Shown piece after piece: positions 46,604-58,500 of a stretch of DNA of 64,000 nucleotides. A model generated the notes under the pieces. It was not told the DNA's origin and ran no database searches. It was given only the letters and a program-made list of their open reading frames with translations. This DNA is from Pyrenopolyporus hunteri. Lineage: Eukaryota > Ascomycota > Sordariomycetes > Xylariales > Hypoxylaceae. Each line of letters opens with the position of its first letter. Position 1 is the stretch's first letter. The stretch covers positions 62,001 to 126,000 of the forward strand of contig CADCXC010000010.1 in NCBI GenBank assembly GCA_902806595.1. Direction: 5' to 3'. The translations under genes and the position numbers were made by a program.

Positions 46604-49600
46604 GGTTGCTAGATGAAAGCGGAGTTATCGAAGAAGGAAATTGGCAGAGATAAAAGGAATCCTATCAGATCAAGGCCAAGATTGAGGGGGTGATGGGTTG
46701 ATTTGGCGTCGGGACGAAATTGTGTGGCCACGGCGGTTGTCGTCGCGCAAAGTTGAATGAAGATGCAGCGCGCGAGAGAATGGCATTCCCTCGCAAGAAA
46801 TTCATTGGTCCAGATCCTAAGCTTCAGCCTCAGTTGCTTATTGTGGCTAATGTAGTGTGGCGGGGCACGCAGATCCGTGCACTCATGCAGGCCTCCCTTC
46901 TACCATGTACTAAAGTACCGCTTACATAGGACGCCTGAATGCATTACGTACCCAGGTACCTAGGTACCCTTCAAACCGAAGGGGCAGATGGGAACATTGA
47001 AGTCCTATGGATGGTACCTGCGTCCAGAAGGACAAGCGCAAACGTACATCTCTTAGAGTTATATAGATGCGTTTTCAACATCATTAGAGAACGGGCAAGG
47101 GGAATGAGGGTAGGTACCTACCTAAGTACCTATCTTCACCGAGAATAAGAGGTCTACAAGTTATAGTGAGTCTTTGCATTTTTGCTCCCGTCGAAATAAT
47201 TCGTAGTAGGCCCCAGCTTAGCTAGGTAAAGATATGGGATGTTTAAAACTTTCAGCTCGAAGAATCCGTGTCACCGAAGAATTATTTTAGATATAATCGT
47301 TCGTGCTAGACAACGCTATATGAGGCTATTGACAATATAAAAAGGGGTTGGCCCAGTGATTATCTAAGTCATTTTGAACTATTACATAAGATTATATTGG
47401 AACCATATGGTATCAGTTAGAGGTTACAATGTCTCTAGTCCCCCCTATTGGATGTATAGGACTCAGGAACTATCTGATACTAACCTATTCCGACTTTCGA
47501 CAGTTATACTTGCCTATCTAGGTAGGTAGGTACGCAACCCAGATCCACCCAAACTTACTTAGGCCTTATGTGGATGAAATTTCCATCCAATAAGCTTGCG
47601 TATCAAGGCTCCGTATACTAAGACTGACCCTAGACCTCGCGCCTACAGCTTGACGTAATCTATAATCCAGCCCTTAAACTTCATATGTGAACTTGCCGTA
47701 CTTCGAGAGCAGGAAACTCTTACGGCCGCTCAAACAGAATTCCAGGGCTAAGACGGCTTTGTGTGGCACTCTAAGCCGGACTAAGAACGCAGGACAACGG
47801 CCCGGAAAGCCGTTTACGCCGGGGGCCGAAGTTGCTTAGCTGCGGGTAGTGCATGATGGGAATCAGCGCGGAATCTATTGTCAAGAGGAGGCGAGACACA
47901 CCCCTCAAGTTTCACGGGAGAACTAGGGCGGAAGGCGGCTTGAGTCTTCATAGGTCTCTGATTCGACATGTTCTAGTCTTCTCGTCCTTCTTAGCGACAT
48001 CGTGCCGGTCTCTTGCATGGTTAGACTATGCGGATACCTTCCGGGACGAAAACAGCCATAGCCGAACCTGCTTGGGCTGGGGGTAAAAGTTACGCGAGTT
48101 CTCGGAGTTCTCTTTGTTGCCCGTGGGGGTTGCTCGGGCGGCATCATGTATCCTGCGGTCGTAAGTGAGCAGCGATGAGACTCTGCGCCAAGCCAACGGC
48201 TGAGACGGCTGCCATGCAAACTATATCGGAGTATGGGTAGTGAGAAGTAATGAACGAGGAGCACATGCCTACACGTTATACAGGCAAGCTCCTAGCGCCG
48301 CGGGAAGTCTTACAGGATGCGCAAAGCCGTTTCCACCCTGTATCCGTGTTACAGGGGAGAGCCATTTGGACCAGCCGTAAATCAAATAGGAGGCAAATAG
48401 TTGGTCTGGTTCGCAGAATCAAGTAACACGGGAAATGCGGCTCAAATGAGGGAGGCTTCAGGTCTTTTTAAACCGCGTGGGATGGTGGTCGCATCGAATA
48501 TGGACGGCATCATGTCACCAAATGTCGAGCAACAATGTCACTGCAGTTTGGTCGATCTCGCAGTTTGGCGGTACGTCAATACCAGTCTCGGGGATTTTGG
48601 TGGAATGCGTAGTGCGTGTGTTCGAATTACCTGTTACGAGGATGTGGTAGAGACACCACATTGGGCTAGGTACGGGGAAGCCTATTGCACGAGACATATG
48701 CCCGACAGCGAAATATAAGTAAATATGTCGTCCTACGTGGCCCTCGGTTTTCCATGGCGTTCTCATTAAGAGGGGCCATTGCTAAGGATGTCGGTGGCCA
48801 AACAAAGAGGGATTACGGCGATCTTGAGTCCCGTCGTACAGACAGTTAGGTCGGGGGACTCCATTGCCTCGGAACGCTTAGTACGTGTTCCAAATCATCT
48901 TGTGTGCTCTTGCTGGGGAGCACGAGAGCGGTATCGGATTCGAGTCCACGTTCTCATTGGTAGCCAACGTGCGAACGCTATATCGAAGCTCTACGCGGGT
49001 TTTGCGTTGTGCGTCAGTACAGTAATCTGAAGCAATCGCTCCTACTCCACGTGGAGTTTCACATAAGAATGAGAACGCATGCTTACCTAGGTACCTTTTG
49101 AGTTTGCTTAGACGTCTTTCCAGCCCCCTATGACGGCTAAAGGTGACGTCGAGCGATGCTAACCCGCACGGGAATGATAACTGTACTGTACGACGCCTGC
49201 TGCCCCACGGACACGAGAGTGCTTCCGTGGTCACAGCGAATCGGGGACATTCCGAATATAGCTGATATTGAGAATGAAGACCGAACATCGTTAGAACGAG
49301 TCTGCAATGTGTCAAGTGATAGAAGCTCTGCTATTCAGGTCTCGTCTTGTGAGGGAGGACAGGATGTGTTGAGCCCGGATATATCTGCTGCGCAACATCA
49401 AGCCTACCGACAAAAAGACGGTGGGACCATGAGACTTCTGGTAAGGAAAATAGAAGCTTGAACTTTCGGTAAATACGCCTAGAAATTCTAGCAGAGACAA
49501 CAATAGGGCGAGGTGTCCCCTACAAGTAATTGGCAAAGGGTCCCGCGCTAACTAGTATTGGATAATGTTTTGGGCCATGGGCCCCGAGCTTTGGGTGGGG

Positions 49601-50333
49601 ATACTCATGATGGGCGGCAATATGTCATGAGGGAAAGGGATATAAGAGCAGGGCTGGAAAGAGATTAATTCCGTTCGGTGAGCAGCGACGGGTAGTCCTG
49701 ATAGGAAACTGAGCTGATGCGTAGGTTAAGAAAGAAGACGAGAGCACAAATGTCGGGCATGGATTTGAGCGGCAATGGTGTGCACTCCCCAGGACTCTTA
49801 AGGCCTAGGGTGTTCTAAAGAATGCCTCGTAGAAGGCAACCTACCTAGGCCAACCAAAACCCGCTGCCTAGTAGTACAACACGTGATCTGTAGGACTTGA
49901 TCCGCGGGAATCTGTGCCAGAGAATCCGTTGATGTTTGGGTGTCTTTACCCTCAGCGATAGTTCGACGAGAGAAGTAGGTACGCGCGCCAGCATAAGAGA
50001 CGTCGGTCCGAGGGGAATGGGCAATGACAATGGCCGGGTGGGTGGTGAGAGGTTGAAAGGTTGATCCTGATTGGTTGTGAGCAAACGTCCTGATTGGCCC
50101 ATAGAGAGAAGTACATGGGGGGGATGGCCATACCTGCTACCCTGCCTCGACATCTCACATAAAAACCCACACTCCTCCTCTCTACCCTCCTCTTCCTCTT
50201 TTCCCCTCTTCTATTCCCAATTCACAAGTTCTCATCGAAAAGGGGGCGATAAAAGCCCAAAACCATCACGATCCATCCATAACAAGTCGGAAAAACCCGA
50301 CATATATCGTTTGGGGTCACTTAAACCAATGAA
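46604..50333. other. Long gene-poor interval
   Basis: About 3.7 kb without a supportable gene. ACCTAGGT-type runs occur at about 46950-46967, 47112-47133, 47514-47533, 49085-49096 and 49840. A near-palindrome CGGCCCGG...CCGGGGGCCG lies at about 47800-47830. Frames at 48401-48718, 48878-49315 and 49156-49461 overlap each other on both strands and have no domain. Confidence 0.5.
50155..50230 (+). promoter_or_regulatory. Core promoter with CT-rich stretch
   Basis: ACATAAAAACC at about 50157 is followed by a strong pyrimidine tract (CTCCTCTCTACCCTCC and CTTCCTCTTTTCCCC), then a leader of about 100 bases to the proposed ATG at 50334. CT-rich tracts just upstream of transcription starts are typical of filamentous-fungal genes. 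Confidence 0.5.
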
Positions 50334-51351
50334 ATGCGTAAGTCTGGTCGTCCTCGGTATCACTGATGCCTCCCATTTTAACGGATCTCTCAGCTGGCCA
50401 CCAAGATTCAGTAATTGCTCGCTATCAGCCTCCCCGACCGGCCTTCTTCCCTATGGAGGATCTATCCGGTTGTCCACGTGACCGAAGGGTCGCCTCGAAT
50501 TCATGTAGGACTCGGTCAAGGGTCGAATGTAGAGTATTCCATCAGTCTGACAAGTCATAGATGATCGGATGTCGCCGCATTCGGCTCCTTCCCAGCGAGA
50601 GAATTGGACTGGGTATTCTGAGCCATTTGACTATTATCCCTCAGGTAGTGGGTACCACGAGGGGTTGCGCGAGTATGATTGGAATTCCGCAGATGCGAAC
50701 CAAGGCTACCAACTTCCGTTGATTGTAGGACAACAGAGAATCCAACACTCAAGCGTTTTTGCCCAGGCTAATGGATGGTAGCGCCGTGACCATGAGTCTT
50801 CGCGACATAAGACCGAGCGGTCGCTCGGCGCTCTCTCGGCTCCAGACGAGATCCGAAGAAGCCAAGCGCATGCCGCGCGCTCCTCTTCGAGGATCTCAGA
50901 GAGGCGAGGCTCCGTCGTGAGTAAGCACAAAAGGTCTCATCAAGACACCTATAGAAGCTCCGACGCGGCGTTGTCGGGTCCCGTGCGTGGACATGCTCGT
51001 TATAAGAGCGATGGCGCCGGATCAATGAGTTCCGGGGCCGTAGAGGCTTTCGGTGAGGGTGGAATCTCGGCACCCGGCAAAGACAGACATCATCATATGC
51101 CGGTTCCGCCAAGAGCTCCCAAGATCCCGAGGCTGCCAACCCCGGATTTCGACGACTTGGATTACGGCAAGCCTGACTTGGGAAGCCATCAATTCTGCGC
51201 ATGCTGCAAGACTGGGACCACCTCCGGCCCGGAGCATCAGCGAGGAGAATGTACGATGATGAAGATGGAGAGACAACGTAGGTCGCATTATCCCCCGACT
51301 GAACTGGCCCACCGGCCACGTCCAGATTATTGCCCAGAGTTGGCGCATTAA
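50334..51351 (+). CDS. Disordered protein of unknown function, four exons
   Basis: Proposed exons are 50334-50337 (ATGC only), 50394-50504, 50561-50724 and 50782-51351, with introns of 56, 56 and 57 bp. Donors are GTAAGT, GTAGGA and GTAGGA; acceptors are CTCAG, CATAG and GGTAG; CTGAC and GCTAAT branch points precede the last two. All phases agree and give 282 residues starting MPGHQDSVIARYQPPRPAFF. Two of the introns remove in-frame stops, including a TAG at 50779. An alternative start is ATG 50366, inside intron 1. The protein is low in hydrophobic residues and rich in Ser, Arg, His, Tyr and Pro. PRAPKIPRLPTPDFDDLDY and HQFCACCKTGT with a later GEC are the only ordered-looking parts; the three close cysteines might bind metal. 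I do not recognise the family. Confidence 0.6.
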
Positions 51352-52060
51352 CAAAATTTAGTGCATGAGGCGAGACACTACATCGCACGTCAGAATTCTG
51401 TTAGTCGTTAAGAGGGAGATTGGACCAACTTGTCCTCAATGTAAATTAACGGCACCCCGGAGCGCCGGGGTTGGTGGGATTTGGCTACCTCTGTCAGCGG
51501 GGTTATCGCTTAGGGCTAAGGGTTCGGGAGAGGGAAAAGTAATCTGGTGCTTCGCTGGAGTTCGCGAGGCTTTTGGGTTTTCCGTTTGGGCTCAAGGGAT
51601 TCATTTTCAGATTGGCGACGGGAACTTGGTTAGGTATGTAGGCAACGAAGTAACGGGGAGAGGATGAGGTGAAGTTTACTTAGGGTTACATTTGGACGGA
51701 GCCGGTATTATCTGGGCGCGCGGCTGAGTATAAGCCACATGAGGGGTCCTACTATTGGCGTGTATTGAGGTTATGCAGTTAATGATAGAGTGCTTATATG
51801 CATTTAATCGGCATACGTCTATATGAAGGTCCACTGTTCGTCTCCTGTCACGCTCGTCCTATAAATGGGTACGTAGGTACCTGTCAATATCTTTGAATCC
51901 CAATTACTCGGATGTATTATACTGTTATGACCGCATGAGAATATATATACCTAGGTATATATCTAGGTGGTTAGGTAGGTAGCTATGCATGAGAGCTCTG
52001 GAAACGTCTTGGACAAAAGAACACGGGGCACGCAGATTTATCATTATGCACTGTGCGATT
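51352..52060. other. Intergenic region between convergent genes
   Basis: Probably 3' untranslated regions of the neighbours. ACCTAGGT-type runs lie at about 51871 and 51949-51983. The frame at 51365-51667 starts just after the previous stop and has no domain. Confidence 0.5.
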
Positions 52061-52678
52061 CTACTCGAAGCTGGTTCGCGCACTGAGCGAAGAGCGTCTT
52101 TCAGCCGAGGTTCTTAAATCTCTCCCTTGTTGCTTCGAGCATCCCAACGCCTTTCGTTCGAAGCCTAGACCGCGGAGTGTACGCTCTATAACGACATCAC
52201 CATAGTGAGATATCTCCGGGACTAAATATCGAAGATTCGGCCACGGTATGTGGCGATGCGACTCGTCGGAATATAGGAACGCCAATAAAGCTTGTACTTC
52301 ATGAGGTTTCATCTCCTTGTACGTATGACCACCTTTCTTTTTAGGCTCAAGAGGGCCGCTGAGGGCTCTCTGGACCTGGCTATATGTGAAGCCGGTCCAT
52401 TTGGATAGCTCCAAGTACGTCAGATGGGGATAGTACTTCTTAAGTACGCGTATCTCGAACCGTTCATCTCTCGTGAGCTCTTTCGCCTTATATTTGATCT
52501 TACTCGGGTCTCTGTACCGCCAATGGGCGCGTTGGGTTTGCCGGGCGCTCCCTGGCTCTTGAGGGACGGGTCGCGGGTTTTGCTGGCGTTCAATGAGTCC
52601 TTCAGAAGCTTCTATCGACGGCGAGGTGAGGACAAGGCGTTGGCTAGGTGCCCCGCCGGCTTCATTTAGTGAATCCAT
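52061..52678 (-). CDS. Transposase-type helix-turn-helix protein, catalytic domain missing
   Basis: The ATG at 52678 opens a 205-residue frame. After a disordered N-terminus, residues about 66-118 read LTRDERFEIRVLKKYYPHLT and KWTGFTYSQVQRALSGP. This fits the N-terminal HTH of fungal Tc1/mariner-like transposases (LTRDxRLxIxxLR...TGxxxxQVQxAxxxP). Residues about 129-175 (HEVQALLAFLYSDE, IPWPNLRYLVPE, VVIERTLRGLGF) fit the second DNA-binding helix bundle. No DDE/D catalytic domain follows: the last 30 residues look out of frame and the next 500 bp hold no continuation. It is either a truncated transposon remnant or a domesticated DNA-binding protein. The clean ATG-to-stop HTH region shows no RIP, unlike the block at 7-35 kb. 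Confidence 0.6.
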   Translation of the reverse strand: MDSLNEAGGAPSQRLVLTSPSIEASEGLIERQQNPRPVPQEPGSARQTQRAHWRYRDPSKIKYKAKELTRDERFEIRVLKKYYPHLTYLELSKWTGFTYSQVQRALSGPLEPKKKGGHTYKEMKPHEVQALLAFLYSDESHRHIPWPNLRYLVPEISHYGDVVIERTLRGLGFERKALGCSKQQGRDLRTSAERRSSLSARTSFE

Positions 52679-53883
52679 CCCGAATAAAAATGGCTTGAAC
52701 AGATAGATATCTTGAATAATTTTAATTGACAGCGGACGATTTGGTCGAAATATTGAAGGGAGACTTCGTCAATTACCGTACCTGCAATATTAGGCCTTTT
52801 ATACTTTATATGTATATATTCATGTGGCTGAATAAATATCCACTATAGTGGCGCCTCCTGGTTCAGGGGCTGCAGAGATCACCATACCACTTCCCGGGAA
52901 GTCGCGAATTGACCCCGGACGACTATTCCGTATACGGTTATAAATTTTCTACAACCGACAATTGAAGCATAAGAGTATTATACTACCTACTGCTATTCAA
53001 TAATGCAAACCTAGGTAAGTACCAAGTCAATCACTTAGATCCCATTTCAAACTTCACAAGCCATCTAATGAATTAATATCCCATCAAGAACATATTCCTA
53101 CCGTAGATGTTAATCGATATCGGCGGATTTTCCAATTGCTTACGCAATCACTTAACAGGGGAAATGATAAAAAGAAAAAGAAAAACTGCTTCGTAAATAA
53201 CTCCGTCAACACCTCTTTACGAGAACGACCCGTCTCCATCAATCTCCCATCTATTCTCAAACATATGTGATGCTAAGACGTACAAGATTGATTCCGACCT
53301 TAGCCGTTAGTAATGCAAGGAGGCTCCAAGAAACCACGAAGATCATCTGCCTATATTAACAGAGTAGCCAAGTCGGCTTGCTCGCCTGGCCCTGCTCTGC
53401 CCAGCCTCGCTCCAACACCCCGCAATCCTACGGTACTCCGAGCGGTCATCCAGTCTTAGTCTCTCTTCCCCGAGAACCGAACCACGCTCATCCACCCTAT
53501 TCAGCACGACATCATTCATACCAGCTTCGTTGCCCACCAAAATGTCTTCGTTCCATGTTGCAATTCGTGGAATAAGGACTCCAATACCATGGAGTGGGGA
53601 AAATTGGATTCCGATTTGACAATATATTCCCAACTGACGGGTATACAATATGTATGACCCCAGATCACTACCACCAAATGGGTTACCAAAATGCAACTTC
53701 ACGTTACCCTAAGGAAACGGTCAAGGGAAACATGGGATGTGGCTAGGCCCTCAGGCGCGAGTATATATTCTCGATGTCGTCTCGTATATTCGACTCACTT
53801 TCGTCCTCATTCAATTTACGTGGTTGGGGTTAGGACTTAGGACCCCGACACCCTTGGATGCTCCAGGTTAGCCAGACAACAAA
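52679..53883. other. Intergenic region upstream of the GH79 gene
   Basis: No gene is supported. The minus-strand frame at 53343-53702 lacks an ATG at its start and has no domain. It should hold the GH79 promoter. Confidence 0.5.
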
Positions 53884-55503
53884 ATGTTGCCGCAAATCCC
53901 AACACAGAGCTCTCTCCTCCTAGCTCTAAGTGGGCTTGGATCAGCAGTGATTATCCCCAGAGATAGATCCTTGTTTTCGGTCAATGCGGTGAAAGCCGTG
54001 GCTCTTTCTGCTCCAATTGACCCTAATTTTTGTGGCTTTGCGTTTGAGGAAGCGTCCTTCGTCCGGTACGCCCAGGATGACGACGGAAAACCCAATGTCT
54101 TCTCCAGAAATCTCATCAAGGCCGTTACCTCTCGTACGGGCGGATATCCGATCATTCGGCTTGGCGGGACATCTCCCGACTACGGAAGATATCTACCTGG
54201 TCAAAAGGAACCTGCTTTACCGGTCGCCGAACAGGACAACTATCAGAACATCGGCTTTACGACCATCGGTCCTTCTTATTGGGATTTGACACACAATTTC
54301 CCGGATGCCAAGTATATGGTCCAAGTCCCTTTAGCGACGACAAACGTCAGCGAAACAGTTGCTTGGGCTCAATCTGCAGTGGAGCACATTGGCTTAGAGA
54401 ACATACATTCTATTCAGCCGGGCAACGAGGCGGATCTATACGCTGACGACTTCCGAGGGGAGGGCGGCGTCGAACTCAATCCTCCGGAATACCAAGGTCA
54501 TCTCTCCAACGAGACTTACGTCGGCAACTGGACCAAGTACGCAGACGCAATCTTGGCTGCCGTCAAGCTGCCAAAAGGCCGCTTCTTTACAGCCTTCGAC
54601 GTCGCGACTCACATTAACGACGAAATACACGTAGACGCGTACAGGTTTGACGTGGAGACGTGTTTCAGACTCGGCATCGACAAGAGGAACATCATCAAAG
54701 AGGTCTCGCACCACTACTACCAGCGCAACGCCGGGACCGCGGCGGACCTAGCGAGCGGGCTCATGGACATGAGCGCGACGCACCTTCACTTGGACCAATT
54801 CAAGCGGCGGATCTCCTGGCTGAAGGACAACCGGCCCGAGATCCCCTTCATCTTCAACGAAGTCGGCAACTCGCTGTTCCGGACCAACTCTTACGAGTTC
54901 CAGGCGCGCCTCGGCAGCGCCCTGTGGCAGGTCGACTTCTACCTCTACAGCATGGTCCTCGGCGTCGCGCGCATCAACTACCAGGAGCTCATGCACGCCG
55001 GGTACAACATGTGGCTGCCCGTCGCGAGCGCCGGCCACGAGGCCCAGGTCTTCTCGAACTTCTACTCCCAGCCGTTCGTGGCGGACTTCATCGGCTCCTC
55101 CGGCAAGACGAGGGTGGCCCAGCTGGAAATCGCCGGCGACAACCCTCCCGGCAATTTATCCGTCTACGCTGCGTACGAGGGCACCACGGCGAAGAGGATC
55201 GCCATCGCAAATTTGGACTATTGGAACAAGACGTCCTCGGGCCCCGGGGAGAGACCTAGCGTCACGCTTGATCTGGCGGTTCCGAAGGGCGTGAGGTCCG
55301 TCAAGGTTTACCATTTGAACAGCCCGTTGGGCGCGGGGGCTGCGGCTGATACTATTACGTACGGGGGCAGCCAGTGGACGTATAAGAGTCTGGGCAAGGA
55401 AGTGAAGAATGTAAGGAAGGACACTGAGCGTATCGCTGTGAAGAATGGAATTGCGCGTGTCACTGTTCAGAGCAGCGAGGCGGCTCTAGTTTGGCTGCAA
55501 TAG
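53884..55503 (+). CDS. Secreted GH79 beta-glucuronidase-like glycoside hydrolase
   Basis: Single-exon frame of 539 residues. The N-terminal hydrophobic segment (SSLLLALSGLGSAVIIP, about residues 9-25) looks like a signal peptide. The catalytic (beta/alpha)8 barrel covers about residues 40-450. Glu182 in IQPGNEADLY fits the acid/base, and Glu326 in FIFNEVGNS fits the nucleophile of clan GH-A family 79. IRLGGTSPDYGRY near residue 91 is also typical. Residues about 450-539 are a beta-rich C-terminal domain (GH79C type) ending in AALVWLQ. Fungal GH79 enzymes release glucuronic acid or 4-O-methylglucuronic acid from arabinogalactan-protein glycans outside the cell. Length is normal for the family and no break is seen. 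NVS, NET and NWT are possible N-glycosylation sites. Codon use in 54660-55260 is strongly GC-biased, so opposite-strand and shifted frames stay open; they are shadows. Confidence 0.92.
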   Translation: MLPQIPTQSSLLLALSGLGSAVIIPRDRSLFSVNAVKAVALSAPIDPNFCGFAFEEASFVRYAQDDDGKPNVFSRNLIKAVTSRTGGYPIIRLGGTSPDYGRYLPGQKEPALPVAEQDNYQNIGFTTIGPSYWDLTHNFPDAKYMVQVPLATTNVSETVAWAQSAVEHIGLENIHSIQPGNEADLYADDFRGEGGVELNPPEYQGHLSNETYVGNWTKYADAILAAVKLPKGRFFTAFDVATHINDEIHVDAYRFDVETCFRLGIDKRNIIKEVSHHYYQRNAGTAADLASGLMDMSATHLHLDQFKRRISWLKDNRPEIPFIFNEVGNSLFRTNSYEFQARLGSALWQVDFYLYSMVLGVARINYQELMHAGYNMWLPVASAGHEAQVFSNFYSQPFVADFIGSSGKTRVAQLEIAGDNPPGNLSVYAAYEGTTAKRIAIANLDYWNKTSSGPGERPSVTLDLAVPKGVRSVKVYHLNSPLGAGAAADTITYGGSQWTYKSLGKEVKNVRKDTERIAVKNGIARVTVQSSEAALVWLQ

Positions 55504-58500
55504 GATAGCTTACCTATTTGAGACGTAATGGCCCATGTGGGAATCTACTAGGGTTTGAGATAGAAAGAAAACTCAAGACATATCAGAAGATATATCAACG
55601 CTCCTCAAATGACAATCTTTCATACCGGCGTGGCATAAGGGTTTACATCCCTTTCAACCAATTTTTACACAATATCCCCCCTGATCGGCCGAATTCCTAT
55701 AGAGCGACTCTAGAATGAGTAAGCTGCTAAATTACCTACTGAGGTATATCAGTCTACGCCGATACTCCTGTTTCGGAGTCTTTTGGTGCTGGTAGCAATC
55801 CCCTATACTATTATTAGGCTGCATGGTACCTAGCTGCCTTTTAGAGTTCTCATCCCTACCTATCTAACGTCAACAGCAGGATTAGTCCTACACCCCACAT
55901 ATGCAGAGATAGACGCAAGGGAGAGGCCAAATAGAAAACGCCGAGAATGATAAGGCTCCTCTCCGATGTGCGTGTACCTTACTGAAAGGAAAGCAAATCC
56001 GCGGAGTGCTCGAATATCTCGTCACTTTGGGAGAATGTTGACGTTAGCTAGGCTAGGGGGATCGGAAGGCGTTGCTTCAAATTAGGTAGGCCAGTCAGCC
56101 AATCCGAATCCCGTGGGATCAACTACCTATATCACTCGGATAATCCCGAAATACAGATCATCTTGCATTCTGTGGAGCAATAGAGTATGGAGAGGATACG
56201 CGTGTAGAACACCGATTTTGAGTTATATGATTAGCAACAATAGGATATTTTGAAATAGTATTACCAATTATTTGTGCGTCTTGTTCTAACACCCCGTGAG
56301 CCAATTACGCCATCATGGTAATTCCGCATCATTCGAGCTTTCGACGTAAAATTGTGTCCGAGATAACTCGTCTGAATGCAATGCGGCCCATCGAGTGGCC
56401 GTCGAGATCTTGGTTCGGGAGCAAACTGCGGACCACGGGATGAAAGCTCCTGCCTAAATTGCAACTATGGTTCTTATTTGCGTACGTGAGATGCCAGAAT
56501 GCAGACAATCCTCATTGGCTCACGTGGCACCACACAGTTAGTAATCTTGCAGTGAGGTAATCCATGGCCGTCTGTGACATTGTGATATGCAACTATGAAT
56601 TCCAGGGTCCAAGTTACGTCATAAGTATGTGACGTAATGATGTGAGGGAGCCAGGGAGTCACAGGTCTAGGCAATATACGACGTCTTGGTTTGCCTATTG
56701 GCAAGTTGGCGGGATAGAATCTATATCGAATAGATTAAGAGTTAAGGGAGGTTGGTAGGACTTACACAGGAAGTCGTCCCGGATGGTTTAGATTTGTGTG
56801 TTGCATAATCCCCATCTTTGGCGGTTATAAACTAGAGTCTTGCTCACAGCCGAATCGCGGGGCGGTGGTTCGCGAGGGATGCGAGATATGATCGAAGTTG
56901 TAGTCCAAATCTCGCTCCCTGGGGACCGAAGTAACGGGTTGTACATGCCTAGGTAGTTGTTGTGGGATCCATCCATATTCGGGTCATCATACACGTGCGC
57001 GGATACCCACCGTCGTCTATTCTAGGTACTTACCAAGTATTGGAGACGCATAAAACCGGCTCGACGGTACAGTAATCTTCGCTAGCAGGTCCGGGAGCCT
57101 TGTACTGAGGAGCTATGCTTCCCATCGAGTCCAGGGTGCTGGCTTCTAATTTGCGGATGACACCTTCCCGTCGCTAGCCAAGGTGTCTTTTTATTAATCA
57201 TGGCACCTATGACGGTCTGTTCGTTGGCCCGGCTCGACCCGTACCAATAGTCAATGCTTGCTTCAAAGGTAATCTGGAGAGATGCGATCTAGCTGACGTA
57301 TGCGGACCCCCCCGCAAGAGCTAGTTGATACTACACCCCCAGCGATCAGCACGAGTATGATAATAAAAAGAGGAAGGTTGAGAATCCTGATGATGTACGA
57401 GATGCTACAGGACCGGTAGTATGGACCACATCATAGCGAAAAAGGGAGTAGCAGTGAGTGTGCCGTTCCAAGGAATGTCGTACGATTCATACGACTCCGA
57501 GATATTTGGTAAAATGGAAGTACGTATGTGTTTGGGACGAGTAATTCCGCATATATCGGACAGGATTACAAGAATATAGGTCATCGAGTAAGAGTGACAT
57601 CTTTGATGAGGCTTCTGCGAGCGGAGTTGTGCGTGAGTCTGGATTTATGAGGGTTTCGGGGCTGAAAGTGGACTCAAACCGAATGAAATGAGATCTTGTC
57701 GACGGCTGTAGTACAACCGATTCCTATGTCAAATAAGTCTTACGATGGTCTGAGAAACGATAGGCTCGAAGGCTTGACCTGTTAAAATTTTCGAGTTGTT
57801 GCAGAACCGGGCGGGAGGTATAGGGAATACGGCTGGTGCGGTGGCTTGAAGGGTGCTAATCGCCATTGGCTCAACTTTAGATCTGCCAAGCGAGCAGCAG
57901 CGAATGGGAGTAGCGCTGGGCTGGCTGAGCGGTTGTTCTGGGGAAGTCGATGATGATTTCTGGGTCTTCGGGGGTTATGTCACAAGTTGATTGGTTCCTG
58001 AGCAAGGAGCTATCAGAGAAATAATGGGGAGTGGAAATAAAAAGTGGAAATGGGCTGAGAAAATGACGATGATGTCTACGTCATAGAGCGTCTGCGTTCG
58101 TCGGAGTCCCCAGCATCAAAGAGTCATGGTTTAAGATTAAGCCGAAGCTTCAAGTCGCTTTAGCCCAAGTAGCCAAGACCAGAAAAAGAAAAGAAAAAGA
58201 AAATAATTTAAAAAAAAGGAAAGAATGAAAGCCCATGGCGTTTTTCGATTGTTCGTTTGTACCTTATTTTTGGTACTTTCTGCATTTGCAAATCCCGACC
58301 CGATCAGGCCCAAGATACCTAGCACGCTGAGTTGAGTTGGGCTAAGTACTGTGGCGCCGGCCGCTATAGACTCGTGGTACGTAAAACTAAATCGAGTTAG
58401 GCGGGTTAAGTGATTACCTGCTATTAGTTTCCGTCTTGGGAGAGAGTGAATGGGAAATATGAACCTGAAATTGAAGCCTCGATGTGCCACTTGCTGGTGT

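Noticed and set aside
48401..49461. Cluster of overlapping frames on both strands
   Set aside because: No domains, non-ATG starts in part, and mutual overlap; typical of non-coding DNA with balanced composition.
51365..51667. 100-codon frame after the disordered protein gene
   Set aside because: Begins 14 bases after the previous stop codon; likely 3' untranslated sequence, no domain.
53343..53702. Minus-strand 119-codon frame upstream of GH79
   Set aside because: Starts at GTG, has no domain, and the plus strand is also open.
54660..55259. Shifted plus frame and antisense frame inside the GH79 gene
   Set aside because: Both stay open only because of high GC at third positions; GH79 motifs are in the main frame.
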